Shown piece after piece: positions 21,763 through 32,991 of a stretch of 64,000 nt of DNA; the first letter of the stretch is position 1, and every line of letters begins with the position of its first letter. The stretch is from contig JASFAU010000015.1 in NCBI GenBank assembly GCA_039704465.1, positions 744,001 to 808,000 on the forward strand. Direction: 5' to 3'. This DNA comes from Plasmodiophora brassicae (lineage: Eukaryota; Endomyxa; Phytomyxea; Plasmodiophorida; Plasmodiophoridae). Below the pieces are notes generated by a model. It saw only the letters and a list, made by a program, of their open reading frames with translations, did not search any database and had not been told where the DNA came from. Made by a program: the position numbers and the translations under genes.

Positions 21763-22119
21763 GGCCAGAACGCCGACGGCCGTGCCACAACGGGCAACTA
21801 TCGGGCGTGCAATCGCCTGCCGCGGGTGCGATATGTTCAATGCCCTGCGGACGGACGTCACTGACGAGACCCCCCTGGCTCGTATACGGCCAGCGAAACC
21901 GCGCCCGCCAGTAATCTCTGGAACGTTCCAGAATCGTAGAAATGGTTCTGGAGTGTGTATCGGGCCTGGTTCGGCGCGAAACCCCTGTCTAGGGCATGAT
22001 GTGCGGCCTGAAGATCGGGTCTGACCTGCTACACAGGTAGTGCTCTCCTCCTTCGGGTGCCTGTGGCCAGGACTACAAACGATGACATTCTCCCAACGAC
22101 TGTATGGATGGCAACCTCC
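21763..22119. other. Spacer between the double-PH and ATAD2-like genes
   Basis: A 357-bp stretch after the stop of the ATAD2-like gene and before the start of the double-PH gene, both on the minus strand. No gene is seen. It contains the heat-shock-element-like site at 21919-21952. Confidence 0.5.
21919..21952 (-). promoter_or_regulatory. Heat-shock-element-like array
   Basis: The core GAACGTTCCAGAA (21921-21933) has three alternating GAA/TTC units with exact 2-bp spacing, the textbook HSF trimer site. A further GAA and TTC follow at slightly wider spacing up to about 21952. It lies about 160 bp upstream of the double-PH gene, its most likely target. It is also downstream of the ATAD2-like gene. 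Heat or stress control is inferred. Confidence 0.5.
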
Positions 22120-25100
22120 TCAATGAGTGCTGGTGTTAAATAGGTGCACGAGGGCGCGCTCAACGTCGTCGACGACAACGTCGCGTCTGGGCTCGCCCCG
22201 ATACCGCTGGACGATGGCGCTGACGCGGAACAGGGTCATCTCCAGCTCGTCGACTGATTGCCCATCCGTGACCTCGACCAGACGGTCGATCAGGGCCTGG
22301 ACTCGAACGTGGTCGACGACCCATTCCCGCTCGGCACGGGCCCGCGCTGCCGTCGCAGCGTCAACCTCCATGATGCCCTGCTCGTCCTCGTTCACGGCAT
22401 CGACCAGGGCTTCAGGTTCATCAACCGCCACCGCATCGGGACGGGCGTCCGGTTCCTGATCGCCATAAACAGCATCCTCGTCGACGCTGGCGTGGTCCTC
22501 ATCGTCGCGAACCCGTTCCGGTACTGCCTCCCGTTCCGGGCTGATGTGGTCGTCGTTGTCGTCGCCCAGGCGTCGTTCCGTGGAGCGCGCCCGGCGTTGG
22601 GCTTGACGAGCGGCGTCCTGAGCGCGCCGCCTTTCCATAGCGATGGATCGGCACTTCGCAGCCGTCTCAGGGTTGAAACTGGCAACGCGGGCCAGGGCGT
22701 AATCCTGAAGTTGGCACGCCTTGTTCACCAGGCTGTGCGCCTCCGGCGGACGGATGCCGCCATCAGGCTGCGATTGGAACGCGCGGACGGCGACGACCAG
22801 GCGGTCCACCTCGGCGAGGTATTCGTCAATGGACAGAACGTCGCCGTCGTTGATCGCCATCCGGATACCATCCAGGCTCCTGGACTGGACCCCATGCAGA
22901 ACACTGCTCTCGCTAAAGAACGCAAACACCTGTCACCACCAGTGGGGCACGCGTTAGACAGGAACGGGCCACACATGTCCGCCAGCGCTCGTACCCGGAA
23001 TTCGGACATTAACCTCGTTGTAAGCGCCCTCAGGAACAGGCGCAGCGACCGCAGGCATTTCTCCTGCTCGCTATCAGTCGGAGTCGACGGCTCGTCGCCC
23101 GGACTCGACTTGGCAGGTTCCACGACCGGTAGTGGCTCTAACCGCTCCAGCGGCGGCTGGTCGGGCTCCGGAGAGCGGATGCAAATCTTGTCGCCAAGCA
23201 CGGAGAAGTACTCCCGACGTTGTGGACCGGTCGGCAAGGACAAGTCGATGGACGTCGCGAGAGCCCTGTTGAAGATCCCCTGGACCTGATCGGGAAGGTC
23301 GGGCCAAGGCGCGTCGGCCGTAGCGAGAACCAGGACGGGACACGATGACGGGATGTCGTCCAGAAGCATCAGGAGCGTTGTCTGCAGCGAGGAGGACCCC
23401 GTTTCCCACCATGTATCAGCACGCGGCCAGTAGAGTATCGATGGCGCGCAACGCCTCGCCTCCGTGACCGCATGGACGCAACTCTCCTGCAACGACGACT
23501 CTGTCAATCTTGATCGATCCATGTGCGAAACAACGACAGACCTCAGGGGTCTGCGTTTGGGGATCGGCGACGAGCGCCGGCAGGCCCAGCGAGTACACGG
23601 GGAACTCCTCCAGCGCATGAAGAACAGCAGCGGCGAGATGCGATTGTCCATAACCAGGGGGCGCATGCAGGAGAATTCGAGGGCGCAGCGGGATCAAACC
23701 GTCCGTCCTAGGCAGGCCGCGTTTCTGGGCACGCATGCTGTTCGTGATCGCCGATAAGGGGAAAATGCATCGTTGCCGCGTCAGGATCGAATCCAGCTGG
23801 GGTTGCAGCAATGGGATGACCTCAGCGGGAAGGGGTCGCGCATTCGACGCGACAGTTCGGTGACTGGCAGGGGTCATGCCCATCAAGGCAGCGCTGAAAT
23901 CTTGGTCGTCCACGACAATGGACGATGCATCGACAGCGAGCTTTGCAGTGGAGGCATAAATCTGCGGGTAACGCCGACGAATGGCCACGAGGCAGGCCTC
24001 CGTACACAGGGCCTTCAGGTCGGCTCCACAGAATCCTGCAGTACGCGACGCAATACGGTCGACAAAGGCGGCGTCGAGAGGGGGATCCCTGCGCGGTTGC
24101 AAACCCGTTTAACGCAGCGTTCCGAGCAGGGGGTGGAACTACCGTACCATTGGCGGGTATGGATTTCCAGGATCTTCCTGCGGGCGTCATGCGATGGCAA
24201 TGAAAAGTTCAGTTCGCGGTCGAAACGGCCCGGCCTCCTGAGCGCAGGATCAATCGCATCTGGACAGGGGCAGTGTCAGCAACGACGTGCGATATAATCA
24301 GTGCAGGGACCAGGGTACCGATTCTGTTCGTCGCGCCAATCACGATGACCTGGCCCCGATCATCAAGGCCATCCATCAGCGCGAGCAGCGTCGAGACGAT
24401 GGACGAATGGATCTGATCCTGGCGCGATGACCGAACCGGAGCAAGGCCGTCGATCTCGTCAAAGAAGATAATTGACGGACGCTTATCGTACGCCTCCTTG
24501 AACAGAAGCCGTAGTTGCCTTTCGGCCTCGCCAACCCATTTGGATAGGCAGTCGGCACCCTTACGCATGAAGAACGTGACCTTCTGCCCGTTCGCTGTGC
24601 ACGCATTCGCCAATGCCCTGGCGGTCAACGTCTTGCCGGTGCCGGGAGGCCCGAAGAACAATACGCCTACACACCGCATCAGAATGGACGACAACCAGGC
24701 GAGGAACGTACGATGACCCCTAGGCGGTTGCACTTTGAATCGCTTGAAGAGGTCGGGGTACAGCAGCGGGAGAACGACCATTTCCTTCAGCGAGTCGATA
24801 TGGACGTCGAGGCCGCCGATCGATTCAAAGTTGACGCCCGAGTCGACCTGCATCGGGTCGACGTCCGCCAGGAACGTCGACGACGCCTTGCGTTTGTCCT
24901 CGATGTCAAACATGGCCGTAGGGTGGATCCCAGTCGTCATGGACTCGCCAAAGTCGGAGTCGTCGAACTCATTGTCGTCGCCGTCCTGACCGTAGGCGGC
25001 GGCCCTCGGTACGGTCCGCGCCCGACCCGGCCGCCGATCGGACGCCGGGCCGGCGTCGTAGTACCTGCGCGAACGGACCACTTCGTGCGCGTACAGCGCC

Positions 25101-26032
25101 CGCGACGACCGAGTGCGAACCGTCGGACGCGAATGTTCGTTATGCAGGCTGGACGCCTGCTGCGCTGGATGGAACCTCTGGACCTTCTGCCGATTGCGAC
25201 TGCTGCGGCGAAGTATCAGGCCGTTCTCCTCGTCCTCCTCCTCATCGTCGTCGTCGCTCTTGTCCTCGTCGTTCTCCCCGCTGAGCAGCGCGCTACGACG
25301 GCGGGCGCGTTCCGACCGCGCCGCTGCCATCGCTGCCCGCTTCGAGCCATTCGATTCGCCATACCCGTCGAACACCTGCAACGGCATGAGTAACGCGATG
25401 CTGACAGCGTGTGAGGAAGAGACGCGTGGCGTCACCTGCGAGTCCTGCTGGCGACGAGCGGACAATCGGAGCGACCTCAGGGAGGAGATGGGCGTCCCGT
25501 TTTCGAATCGGTCAACAGAGAATCGTCGGCGAGTGGATCGGCGGACGGGCACATCGTCGCTGTCGTCCGCGTCGTTGCCTTCGGCCTGGCGTTCGTCCGC
25601 GGACGATTGCTCCTGGCGGACGTCGCCGTCGTCCCCCATATGTCGACGTCGGAACGGGTACCTCGACTGGCGCTCCTCGTCGTCATCGTCATCCCGATGG
25701 CGACGATTCGCGACGATCTTCACGGAGCGCCGATTGCCGTTCACGAACCCGTCCACCTTGTACCGACTCATGCGCGTCCTGACAATCGAATTCTCCTTGT
25801 TGTCCGACTTGGACGACGACGACGCGACACGCCTGCGCTTCGGCTCGGGCGTTGTCTGCCCGTCATCGTCGCCCGACGACCATTCGTCGGGCGGCTCCTC
25901 GTACGACACGCGCGGCTTCCCACCGGACGAGTACCGCGTCGACCGCTGCAGCGACCGGCGTGTCACCCTGCCGCTGCCGCCGTCGCCGCCATCGCCGCCG
26001 CCGCCGCTGTCCGCCGGGAACGACAACGGCAT
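22120..26032 (-). CDS. ATAD2: ATAD2/Yta7-type AAA ATPase with bromodomain
   Basis: Six or more exons, about 1,200 residues. A long acidic/basic disordered N-terminus leads to AAA domain 1: Walker [14 protein letters not shown], Walker [12 protein letters not shown], sensor [11 protein letters not shown], and after splicing [14 protein letters not shown]. The AAA lid and linker read [17 protein letters not shown] domain 2 has [10 protein letters not shown] in place of a true Walker A. A bromodomain-like helical bundle follows ([20 protein letters not shown]). These proteins are nuclear hexamers that bind acetylated histones and evict or load H3-H4. Introns lie near 24671-24717, 24260-24312, 24103-24155, 23505-23560 and 22938-22975. 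The bromodomain acetyl-lysine Asn appears absent. The start is the first ATG in frame. Confidence 0.88.
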
Positions 26033-26368
26033 CGACGGGAGGCGCAAGTCGACCCAACAACGCCAAAATCGTGATGACTCCGCCGCCCGCCGCCAACGGC
26101 GTCAGTCAGCCCCCCGGCCCCGGGGCGCATCCGGCTTGGGCAGGCACTGACTGGCGCACACATTTTTGCGCGACCGGGGCTGCCCGTGGGAGCTGCACCC
26201 GCTGCGCATGGCTGACGCGGGCGACACGGTTTTTGATGATCTGTCGCGGTCGCCGGGCCCATCTTTCAGTCGGCAATGGGGTCGACGGGCCTGGGCTCTG
26301 CGCGCGGCTGTGACGAGGTGCGTATAGTATTGATATTCGAGAGCGCCCGAGCGAGCGGCGGTCCGCTG

Positions 26369-27188
26369 ATGAGCAGCGAGCCGCGCGACGACGAGGTCCT
26401 GCTGACGCTTCCGGACGAGCTGGAGGGCGGCGGCGGCGGCGCTGGGAAGGACGACGGGTCTGCCGTCGGGGCGTCGTCGGATCTGGTCGTGTTCGACGAC
26501 GGCGATCTGTTCTTCGGCGAGGTGGACAACGGCGAGCCGGTCCACGGCTGCTTCGCACGTGGCGGGGATAGCATTGAGACGTACGTTGGCGATTTCGACG
26601 GCGAGAAGCGCCATGGGTTCGGGTGCCACACGTACCCGAACGGCGACCGCTATTTCGGGTACGCACGCGTACTAACTCGCCGTTTGGCGTTCGCCGGCCT
26701 AACCTATCCGCCGTGATCGCCGACAGGGAATGGGAGCATGGTAGACGGAACGGGAACGGGACGTACCTGTTCGCGGACGGCCTGCGCTCGTACACGGGCC
26801 AGTGGGTCGATAATTCCATGTCCGGCCATGGCACGTTAGTCAGCGGGACCCGAGTCGCTCCTCCCGGCGGGCACCCGCGTGACCGATGCCGCACAGGTTC
26901 ACGTTTGCCGACGGCAGGAAGTACTGCGGCGGGTGGCTGAACAACCGGAAGCACGGCAATGGCCTGATCATGAAGGGCGGCGTCGCGTACCAGGTCGTGT
27001 ACAAGGACGGGAACCTGGCGTCGCGCCCGGCCCCGTGCCGGAAGGTGTCGAAGGCCGCCAAGCCCGGCAAAGGCGCGGGCGTTCGGCGACAACGACGCGT
27101 GCAGGCCCGGCCAGCGACGCCGTCGGTGATCAACAGCGTGATCCGCTCGCTGTCGTCCCTATTCGGCCGGAGACGAAGAGTTGCCTGA
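26369..27188 (+). CDS. MORN-repeat protein
   Basis: Three exons (26369-26658, 26727-26834, 26897-27188), about 229 residues. After an acidic, Gly-rich N-terminus there are about four MORN-type repeats: ETYVGDFDGEKRHGFGCHTY, NGDRYFGEWEHGRRNGNGTY, YTGQWVDNSMSGHGT and KYCGGWLNNRKHGNGLI. Each intron falls inside a repeat and splicing restores the pattern exactly, which validates the junctions. The C-terminus is basic (FGRRRRVA). MORN repeats bind membranes or scaffold cytoskeletal parts such as basal bodies. The exact role here is unknown. Its promoter faces that of the ATAD2-like gene across 336 bp. Confidence 0.85.
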
Positions 27189-27303
27189 TTCAGTACACCG
27201 CGCGGTGAATTATCGAAGGTCCAGTAGGTGATCGGGGTCGAGGTGTACCCTTCCCCTCCCCTGTAGCAAACCATGGTGGCGTAAGCAGTGAGAACCGGCG
27301 ACG

Positions 27304-28578
27304 ATGTCTACAACAGTGCTGCTGGCGCTGGTCGTTCTCGCTGCCTGCTCGAGCGCGCAGGTCGTGCTGGAGCTGGCGACCGGGTCGGCCCTGTCGCTGC
27401 CATGCACGGCGCTGGCGCACGGGAACACGACGTTTACGGTGAGCGTCCCGGGACGGACCGTCTCAGCGAGCGTGTGGGACGACGTCGACGCTCCCAGCAG
27501 CAGCAGCCTGCTGTTCGTCGATTTCGCGGCGACGTACAACGCGCAGGCGTGGACGGGCGTCTGCGCCGGCCGCCCCGAATGCCAGGCCGTCGTCGTGCTC
27601 AACTGCGACGCGCCGTCCAACGCGTACTTCTCCTGGCTCGCCTACGTCGACGCCCGTCGCGTACCCGTCGTCGTCCTGACGACAGCGTCGTCCGCGTTGC
27701 TGCGCTCGAACGTCGCCAATGCGGAACGCGTCACGATATCGACGGCCGAGAGCGAGGTCGCCACTGACGTGATCGCGTCGAGCGCGTCGCGCGCCCTGTG
27801 GTGCATCCCATTGCTCGGCGAGGTCGCCCTGTTCACGGTCAGCTTCTCCCGTCTGCTGCACATCGTCTCGACCAGGGAGGCGCCGGCGAAAGTCATGGCC
27901 ATCATGGCGACGCAGGCGGCGGCGTCGCTCCTGCAAACGTCCTGGATGGCGCCGATCGTCGTCTGCTCGTTCCGATGCATCTCGTACGGCGCGTACCTGA
28001 TCGTGTCCAGCACCGTCGTGCCGTTGTCGATCGCGGCCACGACCCTGCTGGGGCTGACCCTGCGCGATTGTTCGTCCTGGGGCCAGCAGCGATCCCTGCT
28101 CTGGGACCGCGCCCTGCCAGCGACGCTGACAGTGTTCCTGGTCGCCTACCAGGTGTTCCTGTTCCTGCAGTACGCCGAGCAGGCGCTGCTGCTGGCCGCC
28201 AGCGTGTTCGGCAACGCCAGCGCTGTGCTGCTCGCCGTCGCGTCCGGGTTCTTCATCCGGTACGGGCGTCGTACGGTCGGCATCTTGATGGAGTCGGGCG
28301 CGGCGAACGCGTCCGCCATGGGGTTCGCCAGGCGCGTCGTATGTTGCGGGTGCTTTGGCGTCCTGCTGATCGCGTCCGACCTGGCCCTGGCCGCCTGCAT
28401 CGACGTGTCCGCCAGGTTCGTCGCGTGCTGGTTCGCGTACCTGGCTACGGTCACGTGTTCGGTCGCCATGCGGTTCGCGGAGGTCGCCGCGTTTCGCGTC
28501 CAGGATCCCGTGACGAACGTCGTCGAACGGGTCGTCAGCAAGGCCTACCGCATCGGGATCCTGCCCCATAATACGTAA
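27304..28578 (+). CDS. Multi-pass membrane protein with signal peptide and lumenal N-domain
   Basis: One exon of 424 residues. MSTTVLLALVVLAACSSAQ is a clear signal peptide. About 140 residues of predicted extracellular or lumenal domain follow, with cysteines at GVCAGRPECQ and VLNCDAP. Roughly seven hydrophobic segments then run to the C-terminus (for example CIPLLGEVALFTVSF, TLTVFLVAYQVFLFLQ, FGVLLIASDLALAACI). The layout resembles a seven-pass receptor-like protein, but I see no family-defining motif. It converges with the zinc-knuckle gene with only 25 bp between the stop codons. Confidence 0.8.
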   Translation: MSTTVLLALVVLAACSSAQVVLELATGSALSLPCTALAHGNTTFTVSVPGRTVSASVWDDVDAPSSSSLLFVDFAATYNAQAWTGVCAGRPECQAVVVLNCDAPSNAYFSWLAYVDARRVPVVVLTTASSALLRSNVANAERVTISTAESEVATDVIASSASRALWCIPLLGEVALFTVSFSRLLHIVSTREAPAKVMAIMATQAAASLLQTSWMAPIVVCSFRCISYGAYLIVSSTVVPLSIAATTLLGLTLRDCSSWGQQRSLLWDRALPATLTVFLVAYQVFLFLQYAEQALLLAASVFGNASAVLLAVASGFFIRYGRRTVGILMESGAANASAMGFARRVVCCGCFGVLLIASDLALAACIDVSARFVACWFAYLATVTCSVAMRFAEVAAFRVQDPVTNVVERVVSKAYRIGILPHNT

Positions 28579-28603
28579 ACGCAGGGACACAGGGGGCAAC
28601 AGT

Positions 28604-29717
28604 TCATTCGCGTCTCCTCTTCTTCGATGTCGTCTTGCTGGACGAACCCTGCTGCTGTTGCTGTTGCCGCTTGCGCTTGAACTTGCCGCCCACGTGCGCC
28701 TTCTGCTTCGGCTCGGTCTGCTTCCCCCGCTTCGGTTCGGTCTGCTTCCTCATCTTCGGTTCCGTTCGGTGCCGCTTGGCGACCGTCGCCCGATCGCTGT
28801 ACCGCCGGTCCTCCTGCTTGACGGAGCGAATGTCGTAGCCGAGCAGGTCGCTACGGTGGATGCTCTGGGTGACGTCCGGACGACGGCACGACTGTGTCGC
28901 ATGGTCGGTGCTGGCACAGTTCGAGCACGAGGGCCGGCGTTGGACGGCGACGGCGGTCTTGCCACAGTTCATGTGGCCATGCGCGCCACAGACGTAGCAA
29001 TGCAGGCGGGATTGGTTCGCGTCAACGGAGTCGGCCCGCGAGCACCTGAAGTACGGATGCTTGGCCTGGCCGCAGATCCAGCAGGTCGTGAACATGGCGA
29101 CCGCCTTGTCGGATGTCGTCGGGCAGCGGTTCGCCTTGTGTGTCGTCAGCCCGCACAGGAAGCAGGGCAGAGTCGGGCGCCCGGCGGTGCACTGCGCGCG
29201 CATGTGCCCGACCTCGTTGCAATTGTGACACTTGACCGTGATGTCGATCGGGCAGAAATAACGACCCGCAGAACCTATGTAGGGAGGCGGCGGTTCAGAC
29301 GGCCGGTTGCAGGAGCGGCTGGAGCTTCGGGTACCTCTGCTCAGACGATTGCCGAGTCGTCCAGGAGTGACCGACGGTGTCGACTCTGCTGCGACGACAC
29401 GGGGCGACCGCGAATCGTCCTCAACGACAGGCGAATCTATGCAGAGCATGTACGTATAAACGTCCTGTCTGGGGAAGCAGCACCGACAAACGAAAGGCAC
29501 CTGGGCTGGGAAGCGTGGATGATTCCGGGGTGGCCGTCGTCGCCGGCGACTCTGCCCCGCTGCCAACAGGTGCAGTTGCTGCCCGGATCAGGCCGACAGG
29601 TGTAGGCAAGGCATCAGCACCGCCAGCATCGCAAGAGCCGACGCTGCTGTCGTCAACGTCGTCCCCGTCATCGCTAAGACAGTGCAGGTCGTAGACGGCG
29701 GCCGCGTTCATCGCCAT
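28604..29717 (-). CDS. AIR1/2 (ZCCHC7)-type zinc-knuckle RNA-binding protein
   Basis: Two exons (29717-29501, 29436-28604), about 349 residues. An acidic N-terminus is followed by five CCHC-type knuckles: KCHNCNEVGHMRAQC, PCFLCGLTTHKANRC, TCWICGQAKHPYFRC, HCYVCGAHGHMNC and SCSNCASTDHATQSC. The basic C-terminal tail contains a KQTEPKRGKQTEPK repeat and a poly-Gln run. A five-knuckle array is characteristic of Air1/Air2 and ZCCHC7, the RNA-binding subunit of the TRAMP polyadenylation complex that feeds nuclear RNAs to the exosome. The knuckle array is directly visible; the TRAMP role is inferred. Confidence 0.8.
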
Positions 29718-30090
29718 GGCGCTGGCGGCAGGAAGCACGCAACGCTGGATGGCGCTGTGTGCCCCGTGGCGTGTTGGCCGCCTGCGCACCCCGCCACGGA
29801 CTTTCTCGCGACTGGCCGCCCTTGCGCCTGGTACCGGAGTACGTTGGACCGGATCGGGGCACGCTTCGGCAGCGGCTTGCACCTACGACCGAACATGCTG
29901 GAATACGTTGTCGTACTCATCGAGCGATAACATGTCGCAATTACAGGCGATCGCGTGTTGTGGGGAGGGCGCAATCGCCGGCGCCGCACTACCATTATTG
30001 GGGTGGGTCTGGGCCCCCCCGGCGGACTATTATTGCCAGACGCTGCAGACCGACCGCAACGGGGCTCGCCGAGTGCGCCGATTCGTGGCC
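29718..30090. other. Divergent promoter region of the AIR-type and GET4 genes
   Basis: A 373-bp spacer between two divergently transcribed genes. A short ORF starting at 29932 is in frame with no domain and is treated as 5' leader. No structured RNA is seen. Confidence 0.45.
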
Positions 30091-31269
30091 ATGTCGGGAT
30101 CGCGCCTGGGCCGCCTGGAGACGAAGATCGAATCGTACATGGCCGACGGGAAGTACTACGAGGCCGAGCAGTTGTGCGGTATCGCGTGCGCCCCCGGCCC
30201 ACGTGCCGCGCGTCTGACGCGTCGTCCCCCACCGCTGCAGATACGCGACCGTCTGTTCGCGGCATGCGACCGCCGCCAGGTTTGCGGATGCGATCCAGGT
30301 CGCCGCCGACGGCTCCAGACGCCTCCTGCAGTTGAACCAGGGCCAGGCCGGCGTCAAACTGGCCGCCCAGGTCGTCCGGCTGTTGGACCAGGGCAAACTC
30401 GCCCTGGACGACCACTACAAACGTATGTCCCATGGTCAACACACACACCAGGCGCGCCGTGCTCCTGTCTGATTCAACGGCGTACCTCTCAGAACTCATC
30501 ATCGACACGTTCCGTGCTCACTCGGACCCGCAGGCCAAGGTTTCCTTCATGAAGTCTGCCATCAAGTACGACGATCGGCGGTTCCTTCCCCATTTGCTGA
30601 ATCGTCTCCCCTTCGCCAGGTGGTCCATTGGGCACGGGTCGAAGTCGTCGCTCGGCGAACCGTCGTTCCATCTGGCGCTGGCCGAGCACTACGCGGACGC
30701 AGGGCAATATGGCGACGCCAGCAAGCATCATGTGAAATCGGGGGACTACGACGGGCACTGTGCCGTCCTGGCGCGATGGGCCGAGAAGGTGTTCCCCAGC
30801 GAGGTGGACCTCCTGGTCGCCAGGGCTGTCCTGCAGTATCTGTGCCTGGAGAACTTCGAGGGCGCGCGCCACATCCTCGACAAACTCGTCAACGATGACC
30901 GGTGGGCGTCCCGTCTCGACACGCCGCTCATTCGCTTCTGCCAATTCCGTACTATTCGCGTCCGCATCCCCACGAGGAACGCCGCAGCGACTGACGTGCA
31001 CGACAGTGCTGGAAACCCTGCGACGTGACGCGTCCCCACTGTTCCAGATGCTCAGGTCAAAGTACGCCGCGTCCGTCGACAGAGACGCATCGTTCAAGAA
31101 CGTACGTGTGCGCACGCGTCGTCGTCCCCTGCGCCTTCCCTCACTGCCGTCCTTGTAGTACCTCGACCACATCGGCGCCACGTATTTCAACCTGCAGGTG
31201 GCCGGCAATGGCCCGGGCGGAATGATCTCCGACCTCATGTCGTCCCTGTTCGAGGCGCCGTCTGCATGA
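30091..31269 (+). CDS. GET4: GET4 (TRC35) tail-anchored protein pathway factor
   Basis: Five exons (30091-30173, 30241-30422, 30493-30948, 31007-31101, 31159-31269), all frame-consistent, 308 residues. The N-terminus RLGRLETKIESYMADGKYYE is the typical first TPR-like helix pair of GET4. It continues with RFADAIQVAADGSRRLLQLN and QAGVKLAAQVVRLLDQGK. The C-terminus YLDHIGATYFNLQ and a final SDLMSSLF match the family. GET4 is an alpha-solenoid that joins GET5/BAG6 to GET3 and hands tail-anchored proteins over for ER insertion. Tail-anchored substrates exist in the window, for example the ferlin-like protein. Confidence 0.9.
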
Positions 31270-31385
31270 TGCGCATGCCCACCCGCCCCTGTCGTCACGA
31301 TTCCACTACAGACCCATTTCCGACAGCGACGACAGTTACTGGTGCAGGCCAACAGGTAGAGCGTGTAATGGACATAGGGCCATGG

Positions 31386-31981
31386 TCACCTGGGGTCCTG
31401 CCCTGAGCAGGTGTAGCATGACAAGCGCTGGACGGTCATGAGCCACGCCGAATCGCAGGACGCCGAACGGGGTCGTCTGTGTGCAGGCGCGATGTCATCG
31501 TGCTGCTGCTGCTGCCCGATAATGGCCAGCGCCCGCATGCGGTCCAGATCCAGGTCGTCGCTGTCGACGCCCATGAACCGGTACGGTTTCATTGCCGGGC
31601 ACGATCGATGCTCGACGCCCCGCTCGTCCATCAGCGACGTCATCTCCCGGGCGGACTCCATCGCGTCAAAGATCCTAACCACTAAGATCATCTGTCACAC
31701 GCGCAGGCGTGTCCGTCCCCGAGCGTCGCGATCCCAACCCGCAAGGCCCTGCTGGTAGTCGGTCTCGTTGACGCCCAGCTTCCGCAGGCCTCGACTCCTG
31801 GCGATCTCGGCCCGGTTCTGTGCGCCCAGCAACTTCATGGCCTTGATCGTCGACTGCTCTCCTGCACGAGGTATGTCAGCCCGCTGCGCTGCGGTCGACG
31901 TGACGTCTGACTTGGTTGTGCAGGCTGAGACCCGGACGGGTCGCTGTACACCCGCTGGTGCGGGGCGTTGTCGTGCGGCAT
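31386..31981 (-). CDS. Unrecognised helical protein
   Basis: A modelled three-exon minus-strand gene of about 160 residues, starting at the ATG at 31981 (MPHDNAPHQRVYSDPSGS). The next exon reads QSTIKAMKLLGAQNRAEIAR, and the last VVRIFDAMESAREMTSLMDE followed by a glutamine run. Codon bias matches neighbouring genes, which argues that it is real. I recognise no family. The first intron (GTCAGACG...CGTGCAG) is the weakest point. The last 35 residues may be intronic or mis-framed. Confidence 0.45.
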
Positions 31982-32208
31982 CGTTTCCAGTCGTTCACTG
32001 ATTCAGCGCAGCTGGCACCACGATACGATCACGTTGCAGGGAGCGGCGGAATCTGCCCAGGTGGACGCGTGACCATCTGGCGCCCGTGATCGACCCATGG
32101 CGAATATCCGGAGGCGGGGGTGTGGAAGGTCCCGCCGACCCCCCCTCAGTTGTGACGCCAAGCGCGACGGGCGACCAGGTCGACGAGGGCATTGCCCGAC
32201 ATGAATCC

Positions 32209-32828
32209 ATGGACACCGTGCTGAGGTTCGCCAAAGCCGACCTGACCGGGAAGTACGCGAGACGTCGACCGTTTGGAGGGGAACGGACCCACTGACGGAG
32301 CCTGCTTAGGGTTGTGGTCGCGTGCCTGGGCGTCCAGTGGCTGTACGCCAGCGTGGCCAGCACCAGGCAGGTGTGCGACGCCGTCAGCACGCTGTTCGCC
32401 GACCAGGTCGCGTTGCTCCTCGTCGACGAAGACGACGACGTAACCGGATTCGCTCCGCGCCGCTCGTGTCTCGTCGTTTCTGAACCGCTGTGCACAGAGG
32501 ACGTTCTGCCACTCGAAGGATATCGTCGGTAGGGGGCGCTGGGAACCGGTACACGCGTCGTCTAACCCGCGATCCAGTGGGGTCGCCATCGGTTCTCGTG
32601 TGGTACGCTGGAAGCGAGGTTCGGTTCCGTCGCCCGGATTGGCCGGTCTCGCCAGTTGTACGTCGCCCGGCATTGCAACCGGGTGTGGCCGTCTCAGTCG
32701 CGTGTGTGTTCGAACAGGTCGTCGGGCCGTTCTCGTTCACCAACGTCGAGAATGTCCTCCGCGCCGTCCTGCAGCAGAAGTCGGCGCTGAAGAGCGACCC
32801 GGGCACGGTCGTCGATCTGCCATTCTAG
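32209..32828 (+). CDS. Unrecognised small protein with hydrophobic N-terminal segment
   Basis: Four small exons (32209-32252, 32310-32439, 32498-32528, 32656-32828) give 125 residues. The exon ends are GT-AG and frame-consistent. The hydrophobic stretch VVVACLGVQWLYASVA near residue 15 could be a membrane anchor. The C-terminal part (VFEQVVGPFSFTNVENVLRA, then LQQKSALKS) is a predicted helix with the codon bias of a true exon. The third exon, with only 31 nt, is uncertain. No family is recognised. Confidence 0.45.
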
Positions 32829-32991
32829 GTGAACCGAGATGGAGCCCCTATAGTAAACGGCATGATGGCTTTCCACGACCGCCAGCGCTGCCTGGTGCGA
32901 CCTTTGAGCGACTCTGTGCGTAACCCGCCTCTGGGATGGTTGATTCTGTGACTGCCGTTGTTTATTGCCAGTGTCGTATTCCGACGACCTG

